64,000 nucleotides of DNA from Pedobacter sp. Leaf176 (GCF_001424305.1 NZ_LMPD01000003.1:79032-143031), one strand, 5' to 3'. Positions 26,745 through 37,715 are shown, numbered from the stretch's first letter. Translations and numbers: made by a program. Notes: a model not told the origin generated them from the letters alone.

Positions 26745-28439
26745 TTAATAACCCGTATTTTGCTCTAGTTTACCGCCTGAAGCCAATATTTCAGCCCTTG
26801 GAATTGGTAACCAATATTGTTTAGCCTGAAATGATCTGCCATCCAGGGCTACCTTAGAACTATATGTGAAATTATTTCCTGTCTTGGTAACGATAATTCC
26901 AGCTGCTGGTTTATTTTCAACTGTTTCTCCGATTTTCCAGCGGCGAACATCGTAATATCTGTGTTCTTCAAAAGCAAGTTCTACTCTACGTTCATACCTT
27001 ACGGCTTCCCTCATATCGGACTGAGAAATGCCACTAGCCAATGGCGGCATATTCACATCTGGTCTTGCCCTCACCATGTTTATTGCTTGTCTGGCTGTCA
27101 TTGATGCGCCTGGAGCTACAACATCAGGACCATAGGCTTCATTCGAAGCTTCAGCAAAGTTCAATAGAATTTCAGCGTAACGCATATAAATCCAGGGCTG
27201 TAAACCAGCTACGTCCCATGGATTATCGATTGGGAATGCATCGTTCATGAACTTCTTAAGGTAGTATCCTGTTTTGGTCGTATTCCAGTTCGAATCACCA
27301 TCCCTGGAATCTTTTCCACCCGGAATGAATGCTTCTAAATTGCGGTTTCGGTACGCTGCGCCATTGTAAATCACAGTGTAAGAAAACCGTGGATCTCTAT
27401 TGGCATAAGGTTGTGTAGCGACATAGCCCGAACTCGGATCAGTAATGGGTTTACCACTAACCATCTGGTAATCGTCTACAAGATTTTGCAAAGGGGTATT
27501 TCCACCCCACGCGCCGTAGCCATTTGGTCCGTTTGCAATTTCCAGGCACACATGTCTGGCATTTGTGGTAAAAAGCCTTTCAAAAATCACTTCGTTTGAT
27601 TCATTTATGAGAAACATTTTATTATATCCTCCCGTGTATATCCCGTATTTGTTTAGCGCTACCACGGCCTGTGCGGCTGAAGTTGCAGCTGCCCAGGTTC
27701 CTGTACTATAAAGCGGACTTGCTGCATATAGCGCCAATCTAGATTTTAGCGCAAGCGCAGCGCCTTTAGTTGCTCTGCCCAATTGCCAGGTACCAGTGTT
27801 ATTTAACGGAAGTGAAGCTGCAGCTTCATCTAGCTGGGCAAGTACATAGTTCATACTTTCCTGAAGCGTAGCTCTTTTAAATAAAGATTCGTCCTGCAAA
27901 TTGTCGGTTAGCTGGGTAACTTTATCTCCAATTAGCACCGCGCGTCCGTAATTCCTGATGATATCATGGTAACGAAATGCACGGATAAATTTAAGCTCTC
28001 CTTCAATCATTTTTTTATGTCCTGCACTCATTGGAATCTTTGAGAGCACGTTCAGTGCATAATTACATTCTCTGATTCCACGGTAACTCCGGGACCAAAA
28101 AGATCCTGTACTACCTAAATTATCCGGAGAGATTTGGCCGCGCTGTATCAACCAACTGCCATCATCATTATTGTATATCGATTCATCCGTGTAGGAACTC
28201 ATCATACTGTATTCAAAACCCCTTCCAAAACCTGGATTCGATCCCTCAGATTCTTTTTCTTGAAGCCTTGGTCCAATGTATCTGTTTAATACATAGGCTT
28301 CAAAGATAGTTGTATCGCTTTCCACTGAAGTTGTGGATATTCTGTCGGTAGGTTCAACCTCAAGAAAATCTTTTTTACACGAGCTTAACAACAAACACGC
28401 GCTAAAGGCGAAATATAATGGTTTAATATATGCTTTCAT
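26745..28439 (-). CDS. SusD/RagB family glycan-binding lipoprotein
   Basis: A surface lipoprotein that forms the lid of the SusC transporter and binds the glycan. Its 564 residues fit the family. The lipobox is SACLLLSSC (Cys about 21), followed by KKDFLEVEPTDRIS, a common SusD start. Helical TPR-like parts cover residues 90-240, and the C-terminal block RRVELAFEEHRYYDVRRWKIGE is diagnostic. It starts 5 bases after the SusC stop and is co-transcribed with it. Confidence 0.95.
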   Translation of the reverse strand: MKAYIKPLYFAFSACLLLSSCKKDFLEVEPTDRISTTSVESDTTIFEAYVLNRYIGPRLQEKESEGSNPGFGRGFEYSMMSSYTDESIYNNDDGSWLIQRGQISPDNLGSTGSFWSRSYRGIRECNYALNVLSKIPMSAGHKKMIEGELKFIRAFRYHDIIRNYGRAVLIGDKVTQLTDNLQDESLFKRATLQESMNYVLAQLDEAAASLPLNNTGTWQLGRATKGAALALKSRLALYAASPLYSTGTWAAATSAAQAVVALNKYGIYTGGYNKMFLINESNEVIFERLFTTNARHVCLEIANGPNGYGAWGGNTPLQNLVDDYQMVSGKPITDPSSGYVATQPYANRDPRFSYTVIYNGAAYRNRNLEAFIPGGKDSRDGDSNWNTTKTGYYLKKFMNDAFPIDNPWDVAGLQPWIYMRYAEILLNFAEASNEAYGPDVVAPGASMTARQAINMVRARPDVNMPPLASGISQSDMREAVRYERRVELAFEEHRYYDVRRWKIGETVENKPAAGIIVTKTGNNFTYSSKVALDGRSFQAKQYWLPIPRAEILASGGKLEQNTGY

Positions 28440-28444
28440 TTTTA

Positions 28445-31400
28445 TTAAAATTTAACGTTTGCACCAATGTTGATGATTTTTTGCTGAGGATAGAATTGTC
28501 CGCTTCCGCTGTCTCCTTCTGGATCATAGTCTTTAACTTTTGAAACCGTGAAAAGGTTAAAAGCATTGGCATACAATCTCAAGCCTGCAATCTTAACTTT
28601 CGACAAGAGTTCTGATTTAAAATTATAACCTAACTCCACATTTTTCAACCTCAGGAAAGAGGCATTATTCAACCAGAACGTGCTGTTGTATTGTCCGCCG
28701 CTGATTGCATTTGAAGCACGTTCAGAAACCCTTGGGTAAGTGCCTCCATTATTGTTTGGGCTAAAGCGATTATCTGCCCAGCTGCTGTAAAAGTTACCCA
28801 CACTACCCGACTCAGGCAAAACATACTGACTTACTCTGGATTGACCAGCGAAGAGAACAGACACGTCAAATTGATGATAAGAAGCGTTTAAGTTGAAACC
28901 ATAGGTAATTTGAGGAATATTTCCATACTTAGTACGGGTTTGGTCCTGAAAATCGATTTTGCCATCACCATTAAAATCCTCATACTTTAAATCACCAACT
29001 TTAGCTCCGGTAACATGGGGATAGCCATTTAGTTCGGCTGTATTGCGGAATATGCCAATTGCATTATACAACTGATAGGTGCCTAGTGGTCTGCCGGTCA
29101 CGCGCTGATAATCCAATGTTCCTGAAGCTTCATCCACGTATATTACTTTGCTTTTTGCATAGGTAATGTTACCAGATGCACCCCAATTGAAGGACTCACC
29201 TGCGTGATTGTAGCTTAGTGTACCCTCAAAGCCTTTACTATCGATCTTTCCGATGTTTTCAGCTGGAACCAGTGCATCAGACCCGTAAGGGTTAACGATA
29301 CCTGATGTTGCAGGGATAGACGCATTTCTGGTCATCAGGATATCTGTTCTTTTCTGCTGGAAATAAATCGCTTCCAACGTAAAGTTTTTCAGAAATACAG
29401 CATTAATACCTAAATCGAGTTTTTTAGCAGCCTCCCATGTTACAACGGGATTTGCAAGTTTTACCAGGTTAAGATTCGACTGGATGATGTTGGTACCACT
29501 TCCCGGAACACTGGCAACGAAACCATTGCTTACCAGAACATAGTTGTCAAAATATTGGAAGCCGTTAATAAGATCACTTCCCAGCGAACCATAAGAGGCC
29601 CTGATTTTCAGGTCGTCTATGAAACGTATATTGTTTGAGAACCATTTCTCCTGGCTAATGCGCCAGGCGGCAAGTGCAGAAGGAAAATAGCCATAACGTT
29701 TGGCTGATGGAAAAAGCGATGAACCGTCAGCGCGAAACTGGCCTTCGAGAATATATTTCTCATCATAATTATAAGTTACTTTCGACAGGTAGCTTCGTCT
29801 GTTATAATTGGTGCTGTATCCCGAGTTCCTAAAATCAGTAGCCGCGGTACCACCCTGAGAAAGCTCAGGCAGCGTTGTTGATATATAATTTAGGCGCTGC
29901 GCATCAAAAAACTCATAATGGTTGGCACTCTGCTCGTAGCCGATGAAAGCATTAACACTATGTTTGCCGAATCGTCTTTCGTAGTTAAGCTTGATATTCG
30001 AAGTCAGAAGCGACTGATTACTATGAGATTCATATAGGGTAGCCTTGTTATTGCTTCCACCAACAACAACGGTATTGTAAATTCCCGAAGCCTGGTCATA
30101 ATTGAATAGGTTATAAGGTTTACTAAAATTCTTTGAAAATCCGTAAGTTTTATCTACCGAGAAAAAACCGTCAACAGACAGACCTTGCACGCCTGGAATC
30201 TGATAACTTGCCCTTAAAATGGCATTAAGCACTTGTGTAGGATTTTTATTTGTACCCCCCGCATCTGTAACTTGTACTGCAGGATTATTATTTTCAATAC
30301 CCGTTGTTGGCAATCCATTTGGATAGTACGCTCCTACAATAGGTTTTGCACGGTAAATTGATCTGAAGATTCCACCAGCGCCAACCTGAGGGAAAACGCG
30401 GTCTTCCTGTCTGCCTGAAATAGCTAGTCCAACCTTAAAACGCTTGGAAATATTGGCATCCAAATTAGACCTGAAATTATATTGGTCGTATTGGGTCGCA
30501 CCGTTCTTGTAAATCGCATCCTGATGCAGCTTGCCCAGGGATACAAAATACTTTACATCCTCAGTTCCCCCACTAATGGAAAGGCTATGCTGATTTTGAA
30601 GCGCTACATCTCGGAGCGTCTCTTTTATCCAATCTGTATTTGGAAAAAGCAATGGGTCAGATCCATCTCTGAATTTTTGTATCTGAGCTGCAGAATAGGC
30701 TTGATTAAGTCCGCCATTGGGATTAGAATCGAAGTTAATTTCGTTCATAATTTGAGCATATGTTGCCGCATCTGCCATTTTAGGCAATCTTGTAGGCATG
30801 CTAAATCCCTGATTGAAACTGTAACTAACGGTAGGCTTGCCAATCTTTCCTTTTTTGGTGGTGATTAAGATAACCCCGTTTGCTGCCCTGTTTCCATAAA
30901 TTGCTGCCGACGCATCTTTAAGCACGGAGATGCTTTCCACATCATTAGGGTCAATGCGTTCCAGTCCTCCTAACTGACCAGGAATCCCATCGACGACAAC
31001 CAGCACACTATTATTGGTGTTCGTTGAAAGTCCGCGAATCAAAATGCCTGAACCATCATAACCAGGTTCGCCACCACGGTTGTTTATAACCACGCCAGAA
31101 AATCTACCTGCAAGTGAATTTGACAGGTTGGGCTGTGGACTTTTCACGAGGTCAGCGCCTTTAACCTGGGATACCGATCCAGCCAAAGTTGCCTTCTTTT
31201 GGGTTCCATACCCAACAACAACCAGTTCGTTAAGTGTTTTGGAATCAGAAGTAAGTTGTGCATTCACAGTGGATTTTCCACGGGTCGGCATTTCTGTATT
31301 AAGGTAGCCTGTGTAGGAAAATACCAGAATGGCATCTTCACCCGAAACCTTAATAGTATACTTTCCCTGGCCATCGGTCTGTGTGCGTTTTGAAGTCCCT

Positions 31401-31621
31401 TTAACTGTAACGGTCACACCTGGAAGGACGCCACCTTTCTCATCATATACGGTTCCACTTACTGCAACTTCTTCCTGGAGCCTGATTGTAGTTACCATGC
31501 CAGGCCTGCCTGACGCCTGCGCAACAGGAGCCCAGGAAATGCAACCGAGGGCAAGAATAATTGACGATCTTTTTGCAACATTGCAAAACAGAACAGATCT
31601 GTTCTGTAAAATTTTTCTCAT
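28445..31621 (-). CDS. SusC/RagA family TonB-linked outer membrane transporter
   Basis: A 1058-residue TonB-dependent transporter that imports oligosaccharides with SusD. After a signal peptide (about residues 1-36) comes a carboxypeptidase-like regulatory domain (VSGTVYDEKGGVLPGVTVTV, about 53-135), the conserved LNELVVVGYGTQKKATLAG (about 130-150), a plug domain with ILIRGLSTNTNNSVLVVVDG (about 185-215) and a beta-barrel to the C-terminus. It is the first gene of the PUL operon, 232 bases after the stop of the HTCS gene. Confidence 0.96.
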   Translation of the reverse strand: MRKILQNRSVLFCNVAKRSSIILALGCISWAPVAQASGRPGMVTTIRLQEEVAVSGTVYDEKGGVLPGVTVTVKGTSKRTQTDGQGKYTIKVSGEDAILVFSYTGYLNTEMPTRGKSTVNAQLTSDSKTLNELVVVGYGTQKKATLAGSVSQVKGADLVKSPQPNLSNSLAGRFSGVVINNRGGEPGYDGSGILIRGLSTNTNNSVLVVVDGIPGQLGGLERIDPNDVESISVLKDASAAIYGNRAANGVILITTKKGKIGKPTVSYSFNQGFSMPTRLPKMADAATYAQIMNEINFDSNPNGGLNQAYSAAQIQKFRDGSDPLLFPNTDWIKETLRDVALQNQHSLSISGGTEDVKYFVSLGKLHQDAIYKNGATQYDQYNFRSNLDANISKRFKVGLAISGRQEDRVFPQVGAGGIFRSIYRAKPIVGAYYPNGLPTTGIENNNPAVQVTDAGGTNKNPTQVLNAILRASYQIPGVQGLSVDGFFSVDKTYGFSKNFSKPYNLFNYDQASGIYNTVVVGGSNNKATLYESHSNQSLLTSNIKLNYERRFGKHSVNAFIGYEQSANHYEFFDAQRLNYISTTLPELSQGGTAATDFRNSGYSTNYNRRSYLSKVTYNYDEKYILEGQFRADGSSLFPSAKRYGYFPSALAAWRISQEKWFSNNIRFIDDLKIRASYGSLGSDLINGFQYFDNYVLVSNGFVASVPGSGTNIIQSNLNLVKLANPVVTWEAAKKLDLGINAVFLKNFTLEAIYFQQKRTDILMTRNASIPATSGIVNPYGSDALVPAENIGKIDSKGFEGTLSYNHAGESFNWGASGNITYAKSKVIYVDEASGTLDYQRVTGRPLGTYQLYNAIGIFRNTAELNGYPHVTGAKVGDLKYEDFNGDGKIDFQDQTRTKYGNIPQITYGFNLNASYHQFDVSVLFAGQSRVSQYVLPESGSVGNFYSSWADNRFSPNNNGGTYPRVSERASNAISGGQYNSTFWLNNASFLRLKNVELGYNFKSELLSKVKIAGLRLYANAFNLFTVSKVKDYDPEGDSGSGQFYPQQKIINIGANVKF

Positions 31622-31674
31622 ATGGATCTTATTTGGTTAAAATTGATTAGTGTTCATCACCGGCTGATATCGTA

Positions 31675-31690
31675 CCCACCTAATGGGTGG
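31675..31690. promoter_or_regulatory. Inverted repeat upstream of susC
   Basis: CCCACC-TAAT-GGGTGG, a 6-base-arm inverted repeat, ends 53 bases before the susC start codon in an otherwise AT-rich spacer. It may be a leader hairpin or part of a regulator site; the sequence alone does not decide. Confidence 0.4.
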
Positions 31691-31853
31691 CGTAAAATTT
31701 TCACCGTAGAAAACGATGCTAAATTGAATCAAATCACCAGAAAACAAAGGGGGTAAACAATCAATTATAGAGGGGGGAAATACAGGATTATAGGCATTTT
31801 GGCTATATTTTTAAATACAGACACGGGAATTAATAAGGGATAGAATAACGGTT

Positions 31854-34800
31854 CTATTTAAGCCTGGCCTTCTTAAGCAGGGGATCTATTGAGGTTTTCG
31901 GCGCGTAGGTTTGGCGATATTTCTTAATGTAATCAGATGGATTCATCTGAAATATTTTGCGAAACTGTTCTCTGAAATACTTTATGTCGTTCATTCCAAC
32001 CATGTACATTGTTTCCTGAATGCTCTTATCCGTATTTATGAAAATCTCCGCTGCTTTTCTCAACCGTATAAAGCGAATAAAACTATTTGAGGAATGTCCC
32101 GAGATGGATTTGATCCGGTTGTAAAGATTTGTTCTCGACATTCCGATTTCTTCCGCCAGCATCTTGATGTTGAAATGGGGATCTTCGATATTTCGCTCGA
32201 CTATATTTATACAACTTTTCAAGAAATTCTTGTGCTCCGCGGAAATTTTTGAGTTTCCGGGATTAAGTGTAATTTCACTATAGAAGTATTTCTGAAGACT
32301 ATTTTTACTTTTAAGAATACCAGCAATGCGGGCCATTAAAAGTTCTTTATCGAAAGGCTTACTAATGTAGTCATCGGCGCCACTCTCCACGCCTTTTAAT
32401 TTGATTTCTGCGGAACTGCTAGAAGTAAGTAGCACAACAGGAATGTGACTAATAGACTCATCTTCCTTGATAATGCTACAAAGTTCGATACCGCCGATTC
32501 CCTGCATCATTACATCGCTTATAACGATATCAGGTAAAAACTCACGAACTATCGACAGGGCACTCTCGCCATCTCTGGCCATTAGAACCAAATATTGCCC
32601 GGAGAACATGGTGCTTAAGTAACTGGCAATTTCCTCATTATCATCTACAATTAATATTGATTTTTTTTCCTGTGATAGCATTTCGTCCAAACCGGTTGAC
32701 AATTCAGGTTGTGGTCTCATAGGTAAATCATCCTGATTCAGTTCACTCAGAAACTGAGAACTCATCTGCTGTCCTTGTATAATTTGATCGGGATGAATAT
32801 GGCCTGTACCCTTTAAAAGATGAATCCGAAATGATGTACCCTTTCCCTCTTCACTTTGGAAATCAATGTTGCCACCGTGCATTTCAACAAAGTTTTTAAC
32901 CAGGTAGAGTCCGATACCAAAACCCCCAGTAAAAGAAGCATTTTTATCCGATTGTTGGTAAAAGCGATTGAAAATTTTATTCTTTGATTCACTGGGAATA
33001 CCGCAGCCCGAATCTGTTACAATTAATTCCACATCCTCCGTGCCTTCTTCTATTTCCAACGCGATGCGCCCATGCTCAGGGGTAAATTTAAAAGCATTGG
33101 AGAGCAGGTTAAATATTGCAATTTCCATCTTTTCCCTATCGGCATATACTTCCAGTTCTTCCCTAACACTGGAAAAAATATATTCAATATGCGAGCTTTT
33201 TGCCTGATGAGAAAAGCATAAAAAAACCTCCTTTGCCAAACTGACGAGATTTATACCGGATGCTTTCAGCGTATCGCCCTGTGAATCAGCCTTTCGGAAA
33301 AGCAACAATTGGTCTACCAGACTTAAAAGTCGCTTTGCATTTCGATAGACAATATTCATGCTACTGGTATCCAAGTTTTTATCATCTTTGTAAAGCAATT
33401 CTTTTACAGGATTGATAATCAGCGTTAGTGGTGTTCTGAATTCATGGGAAATATTGGTAAAAAAGGAAAGTTTTCGCTCATTGAGCTCTTTCTCTTTTTC
33501 ACCCTCTATATGCGCAATCTTAATTTCGTATCTGAGTTCTTCCTGCTTTCTACGATATTGTACATAAGTATAACATGCTGCCAGTGTAATAATAATGTAC
33601 AGCAAAAATGCCCACCAGCTCAAATACCAAGGTGGGTTTATGCGGACAATAACGACGCTTCCCTCATTATTCCAGACCCCATCATTATTTGAGGCCTTTA
33701 CCTGAAATTTATAGGTTCCAGGGTTTAAGTTGGTATAGGTCGCTTTCCGCTGGTTACCTACATAATTCCATTTTTTATCAAATCCAATCAGCCGGTAAGC
33801 ATATTGATTCTTCCAGGGAGATGCAAAGTTAAGTGCTATAAATTCAAAAGAAAACACACTCTGATCGTAGTTTAGCGTAATTTCTTTGACCAGGTTTAAA
33901 CTTTCCCTTAGTGGCCCGTCCTGACCTGGGGATATGGATTTGTTAAACAGCTGAAAGTCTGTCAGGTAAACGGATGGAGCAACGTGATTGAACGCTAATT
34001 TTGAGGGGTCAAATTTTAGATAGCCTTTGTTACCAGCAACAATAATATCTGTTCCGTCTTTTGCAATGACCGAACTAACCAGTACGCCATCCGCCTCATC
34101 GAAATTTCTCACCTTTTTAGTTTTGGTGTCCAGGGTAGATATTCCATTTTCGGTCGCCAGCCAGATCATCCCTCTTTCGTCTTCAATTACATCATTGAAT
34201 ACCGTGTTGTAAAAGCCCTGTTCCTTGGAAAAGACCTGGAATCTGTCGGATCCTGGCGTATAAAGGTTCAGGCCATTAGGTGTACATATCCAGATGTTCT
34301 TTTTAGAATCCGTATACATTGCCCGAACAATATTACTACTTAAGCCCATATTATTACGATGCGTAGTTTCTATGGAGCGAAATGAGCCTGTTTTGAGATC
34401 AAATATATTGACACCACCACCGTAGGTTCCTATCCAGATCTTCCCGTCGTTTGCCATAGACAGGCAATAGGTATGGTTATTATTTAATGATTTTGGATTA
34501 TTTAACTGATTATAGTAATGGATGAAGGAATTACTTTTGTGATTATAGATTTTGATCCCTGCATCAGTTGCAAGCACATAAATCCCGGGCGCTATCTCGA
34601 TGATGTCCCTGAAAACATCTTCGTTAAAAAGATTACCAATTGTAGAATGATGATAATGATGTTCAAAACGGTTATTTGACTCGTCATAGCTATCGAACCC
34701 ATTCTCGGTCAATATCCAAAGTATACCGCTACGATCAAAATATAGCTTGCTAATGTCATTGCTGGTAATACTATTCGTATTTGCATTTTTTGTAAACGTT

Positions 34801-35966
34801 TTGATGCGACCATCACGCGGATCAATTCTAAAAAGCCCGTTATTTGTTCCAAGCCAGATTACTGAATTCCTCACCGCAACGCTTTTTACCTCGCGATTTC
34901 CGAGTGGCAATGCGCGCAGACTGAATTTATACTGTTTTTCGTCGATCTTTCTAAGTCCGTTCCTGGCATTTATCCAAATAATACCATCTCGGTCCTTATA
35001 AGAATCGCCAAAGGAATAATTTTGAATATCAGGAATTTTGTTCCAGCTTTTAGTAACGGTGTTATGCCAGTAAAAGCCGTTGTTTCCTCCAACCAGTATC
35101 AAATCCTTTCTCACCGACAGGATACTGAAAACCGAGACGTTGTCCCGATCGGGCACTTCCATTTTAGAGAAAACTTCTGTTTTTGGATTGAATTCAAAAA
35201 GCCCGTTCCAATATGTGCCGACATAAATATTTCCACCCGGACTATAGGCCAATGCCCATACATCATTTGGATTTTTATACCCGGGTTTATGGTACTGTAA
35301 ATAGTTGGTAAAGCGTTCTGTTTTTTTATTAAACTTATTCAGTCCGCCACTCCAATTACCCAAATACAAATTCTGCTGGTTGTCTTCAATGATTGCATTC
35401 ACAGATTTCCCAAGCATCATACCTGATTTAGAAGGGTTTGGTCGGTAATTGACAAAGCCTTTGAGGTCTGATATGTACCGATTGAAACCATCGTCTGTTC
35501 CCACCCAAATTATCCCGCTTTTATCACATAAAATTGACCAAACTTTGTTATTACTAAGTGAGTTGGCCTGGCCATCACGATGGGCATATCTTTTAAAAGT
35601 TTCAGATAACGGATCTAATACATTCAGGCCATCCATGGTCGCCACCCATATCTGACCTTTGTGATCCTCAACGAGCGCATTTATGTAATTATTGGATATG
35701 GACTTCGGATCCCCGCTTATGTTCGAAAATATTTTGAAAGTATAGCCATCAAATCTGCATAGCCCATTTTCGGTTCCGACCCAAAGAAAACCTCTTTTAT
35801 CCTTTATTGTAGCGGTCGTATTTTTGGAAGGAAGTCCGTCTTTTGTTGTGTATACGCCGACTCCACTCAATGCAGTACCGGTAAGATTTACATTGATTTT
35901 TTGTGCATAACCTGCTTGTATACTTACCAAAATAATAAAGCATATAAGCGATCTTGCGGCAGGCAT
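31854..35966 (-). CDS. Hybrid two-component system regulator of the PUL (HTCS)
   Basis: A one-protein sensor and response regulator typical of Bacteroidota PULs, 1370 residues from the ATG at 35966 (a TTG-initiated frame from 36002 adds 12 residues before the signal peptide and is less likely). Order: signal peptide (to GYAQ); two seven-bladed propellers of Reg_prop repeats such as GLCRFDGYTF and GFNRYISDLKGF (about 30-690); Y_Y_Y domain (about 695-760); transmembrane helix near 775; HisKA with NISHEFRTPLTL near 838; HATPase (about 945-1060); receiver with SDVMMQG near 1150; AraC-type helix-turn-helix (about 1245-1365). It would sense an oligosaccharide in the periplasm and switch on the adjacent susC operon. 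Confidence 0.95.
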   Translation of the reverse strand: MPAARSLICFIILVSIQAGYAQKINVNLTGTALSGVGVYTTKDGLPSKNTTATIKDKRGFLWVGTENGLCRFDGYTFKIFSNISGDPKSISNNYINALVEDHKGQIWVATMDGLNVLDPLSETFKRYAHRDGQANSLSNNKVWSILCDKSGIIWVGTDDGFNRYISDLKGFVNYRPNPSKSGMMLGKSVNAIIEDNQQNLYLGNWSGGLNKFNKKTERFTNYLQYHKPGYKNPNDVWALAYSPGGNIYVGTYWNGLFEFNPKTEVFSKMEVPDRDNVSVFSILSVRKDLILVGGNNGFYWHNTVTKSWNKIPDIQNYSFGDSYKDRDGIIWINARNGLRKIDEKQYKFSLRALPLGNREVKSVAVRNSVIWLGTNNGLFRIDPRDGRIKTFTKNANTNSITSNDISKLYFDRSGILWILTENGFDSYDESNNRFEHHYHHSTIGNLFNEDVFRDIIEIAPGIYVLATDAGIKIYNHKSNSFIHYYNQLNNPKSLNNNHTYCLSMANDGKIWIGTYGGGVNIFDLKTGSFRSIETTHRNNMGLSSNIVRAMYTDSKKNIWICTPNGLNLYTPGSDRFQVFSKEQGFYNTVFNDVIEDERGMIWLATENGISTLDTKTKKVRNFDEADGVLVSSVIAKDGTDIIVAGNKGYLKFDPSKLAFNHVAPSVYLTDFQLFNKSISPGQDGPLRESLNLVKEITLNYDQSVFSFEFIALNFASPWKNQYAYRLIGFDKKWNYVGNQRKATYTNLNPGTYKFQVKASNNDGVWNNEGSVVIVRINPPWYLSWWAFLLYIIITLAACYTYVQYRRKQEELRYEIKIAHIEGEKEKELNERKLSFFTNISHEFRTPLTLIINPVKELLYKDDKNLDTSSMNIVYRNAKRLLSLVDQLLLFRKADSQGDTLKASGINLVSLAKEVFLCFSHQAKSSHIEYIFSSVREELEVYADREKMEIAIFNLLSNAFKFTPEHGRIALEIEEGTEDVELIVTDSGCGIPSESKNKIFNRFYQQSDKNASFTGGFGIGLYLVKNFVEMHGGNIDFQSEEGKGTSFRIHLLKGTGHIHPDQIIQGQQMSSQFLSELNQDDLPMRPQPELSTGLDEMLSQEKKSILIVDDNEEIASYLSTMFSGQYLVLMARDGESALSIVREFLPDIVISDVMMQGIGGIELCSIIKEDESISHIPVVLLTSSSSAEIKLKGVESGADDYISKPFDKELLMARIAGILKSKNSLQKYFYSEITLNPGNSKISAEHKNFLKSCINIVERNIEDPHFNIKMLAEEIGMSRTNLYNRIKSISGHSSNSFIRFIRLRKAAEIFINTDKSIQETMYMVGMNDIKYFREQFRKIFQMNPSDYIKKYRQTYAPKTSIDPLLKKARLK

Positions 35967-36134
35967 TGAAAAATACTTGGTCAGGTTTAACAGATATATC
36001 AAAATATGAAGCGAATATAAGCTAAACAGTTTAATATATCAATTTCGTTACAATAAATACATTTGAGTGGAGACCAGCGATAACCTGTTGTGCTTGTTTT
36101 CTTCTGATTTAATGGTACTTTGATTCAGTACCTT

Positions 36135-37670
36135 CTATCTATCGCCTGCTACGGTGTATTTCGGATCTTCTATTATGTTCACATCAATAACAGATGCTGC
36201 ATTCTGAAGCAAGGTGCGGCAATCTTTACTTAAGTAGCGCAGGTGTAGTTTCTTGCCAGCTTTATGATAACGTTCCGTTAATTTATTCAAGGCTTCAATG
36301 GCGCTCATATCCGCTACCCTGCTTTCTTTAAAATCGATAACAACTTCTTCAGGATCATTGTTTAAGTCGAACTTTTCGTTGAAAGCGGTAACTGAACCGA
36401 AAAACAACGGTCCAAATATCTCGTAATATTTGACGCCATTAGAATCAACGTATTTTCGTGCCCGTATTCGTTTTGCGCTTTCCCAGGCAAAAACCAGAGC
36501 TGAAATGATTACCCCTACAAGTACTGCAAGCGCCAAATTATGTAGCCAAACGGTGATAACTGCAACCAAAATACCTACGGCAATATCGTGACGAGGCATT
36601 TTATTAACTATCCGCAGGCTAATCCACTCAAAAGTGCCGATTGCGACCATAATCATCACGCCTGTTAAAGCGGCCATTGGTACAAGTTCAATAAGGGGAG
36701 CGCCGAAAAGAATAATTAAAAGTATGGTTATTGCTGCCACAATTCCGGAAAGCCTCGCTCTGGACCCAGCGCTAAGATTTACGAAAGACTGAGCAATCAT
36801 GGCACACCCCCCCATTCCTGTAAAGAATCCATTTACCACATTCGCTGTACCTTGTGCAAGCGCTTCTCTATTCCCATTACCTTTAGTTTCTGTTATTTCA
36901 TCTACGACGTTGAGGGTAAGCAAGCTTTCGACTAAACCAACCCCAGCCATTACCAGCGAATAAGGGAAGATAATCTTAAGCACATCAAAGCTGAAAGGCA
37001 CCTTCGGAATGTGAAAAGGCGGGAAACCGCCGCTGATGGAAGCAATGTCTTTTACCGTTTTGGTGTCGATGCCAAAGCCCAATACAATTAAAAAGACAAC
37101 AATGATGGCAACTAAAGAAGCCGGAACTGCTTTCGTAAATTTAGGTACAACAACTACAATTGCGATGGTGAGCACAACCAGACCCAGCATGATCCATAAC
37201 GCTGTTCCTGATAGCCAGCTTGTTCCACTCGCGGTCACCACTTTAAACTGCTCTATCTGGGCCATGAAAATGATTACTGCCAGACCATTCACAAATCCAT
37301 ACATCACAGGTTGTGGTACCAGGCGAATAAACTTAGCTAAACGAAAGATACCGACCAGCAACTGGATTACACCTGCTAATGCTACTGCGGCAAATACATA
37401 TTCTACACCATTCGACTGCATGAGTGCAATCAGTACAACTACAGTGGCGCCTGCACCACCGGAAACCATACCCGGGCGTCCACCGAGAACGGCCGTAATT
37501 AGCCCCATCAGGAAAGCAGCGTAAAGCCCAGTTAAAGGAGAGAGTCCAGCCAGGATGGCGAAAGACAAAGATTCAGGAATCATAGTCATCGCTACAGTAA
37601 GGCCGGCTAAAATTTCAGTCTTATAGTTAACCTTTCTGGAAAAGTCGAATAGATTTAAACGGGAAATCAT
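36135..37670 (-). CDS. SulP family anion transporter with STAS domain
   Basis: A 511-residue inner-membrane SulP/SLC26 transporter. Membrane segments cover about residues 20-400, with the family motifs MTMIPESLSFAILAGLSPLTGLYAAF near 27-52 (given here by position and start MTMIPESLSF) and GNREALAQGTANVVNGFFTG near 265. A cytoplasmic STAS domain follows (about 420-505, EEVVIDFKESRVADMSAIEA). The sequence does not tell sulfate from bicarbonate or other anions. It lies 45 bases downstream of the TetR gene on the same strand and may be co-transcribed with it. Confidence 0.9.
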   Translation of the reverse strand: MISRLNLFDFSRKVNYKTEILAGLTVAMTMIPESLSFAILAGLSPLTGLYAAFLMGLITAVLGGRPGMVSGGAGATVVVLIALMQSNGVEYVFAAVALAGVIQLLVGIFRLAKFIRLVPQPVMYGFVNGLAVIIFMAQIEQFKVVTASGTSWLSGTALWIMLGLVVLTIAIVVVVPKFTKAVPASLVAIIVVFLIVLGFGIDTKTVKDIASISGGFPPFHIPKVPFSFDVLKIIFPYSLVMAGVGLVESLLTLNVVDEITETKGNGNREALAQGTANVVNGFFTGMGGCAMIAQSFVNLSAGSRARLSGIVAAITILLIILFGAPLIELVPMAALTGVMIMVAIGTFEWISLRIVNKMPRHDIAVGILVAVITVWLHNLALAVLVGVIISALVFAWESAKRIRARKYVDSNGVKYYEIFGPLFFGSVTAFNEKFDLNNDPEEVVIDFKESRVADMSAIEALNKLTERYHKAGKKLHLRYLSKDCRTLLQNAASVIDVNIIEDPKYTVAGDR

Positions 37671-37715
37671 AAAAGCGTAAGGGATAAAAAATTAAAATAA
37701 AGCTAAAGCCACAGA

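Noticed and set aside
37036..37524. 162-codon plus-strand frame inside the SulP gene
   Set aside because: Threonine- and proline-rich composition is the usual mirror of membrane-helix codons; the SulP reading is certain.
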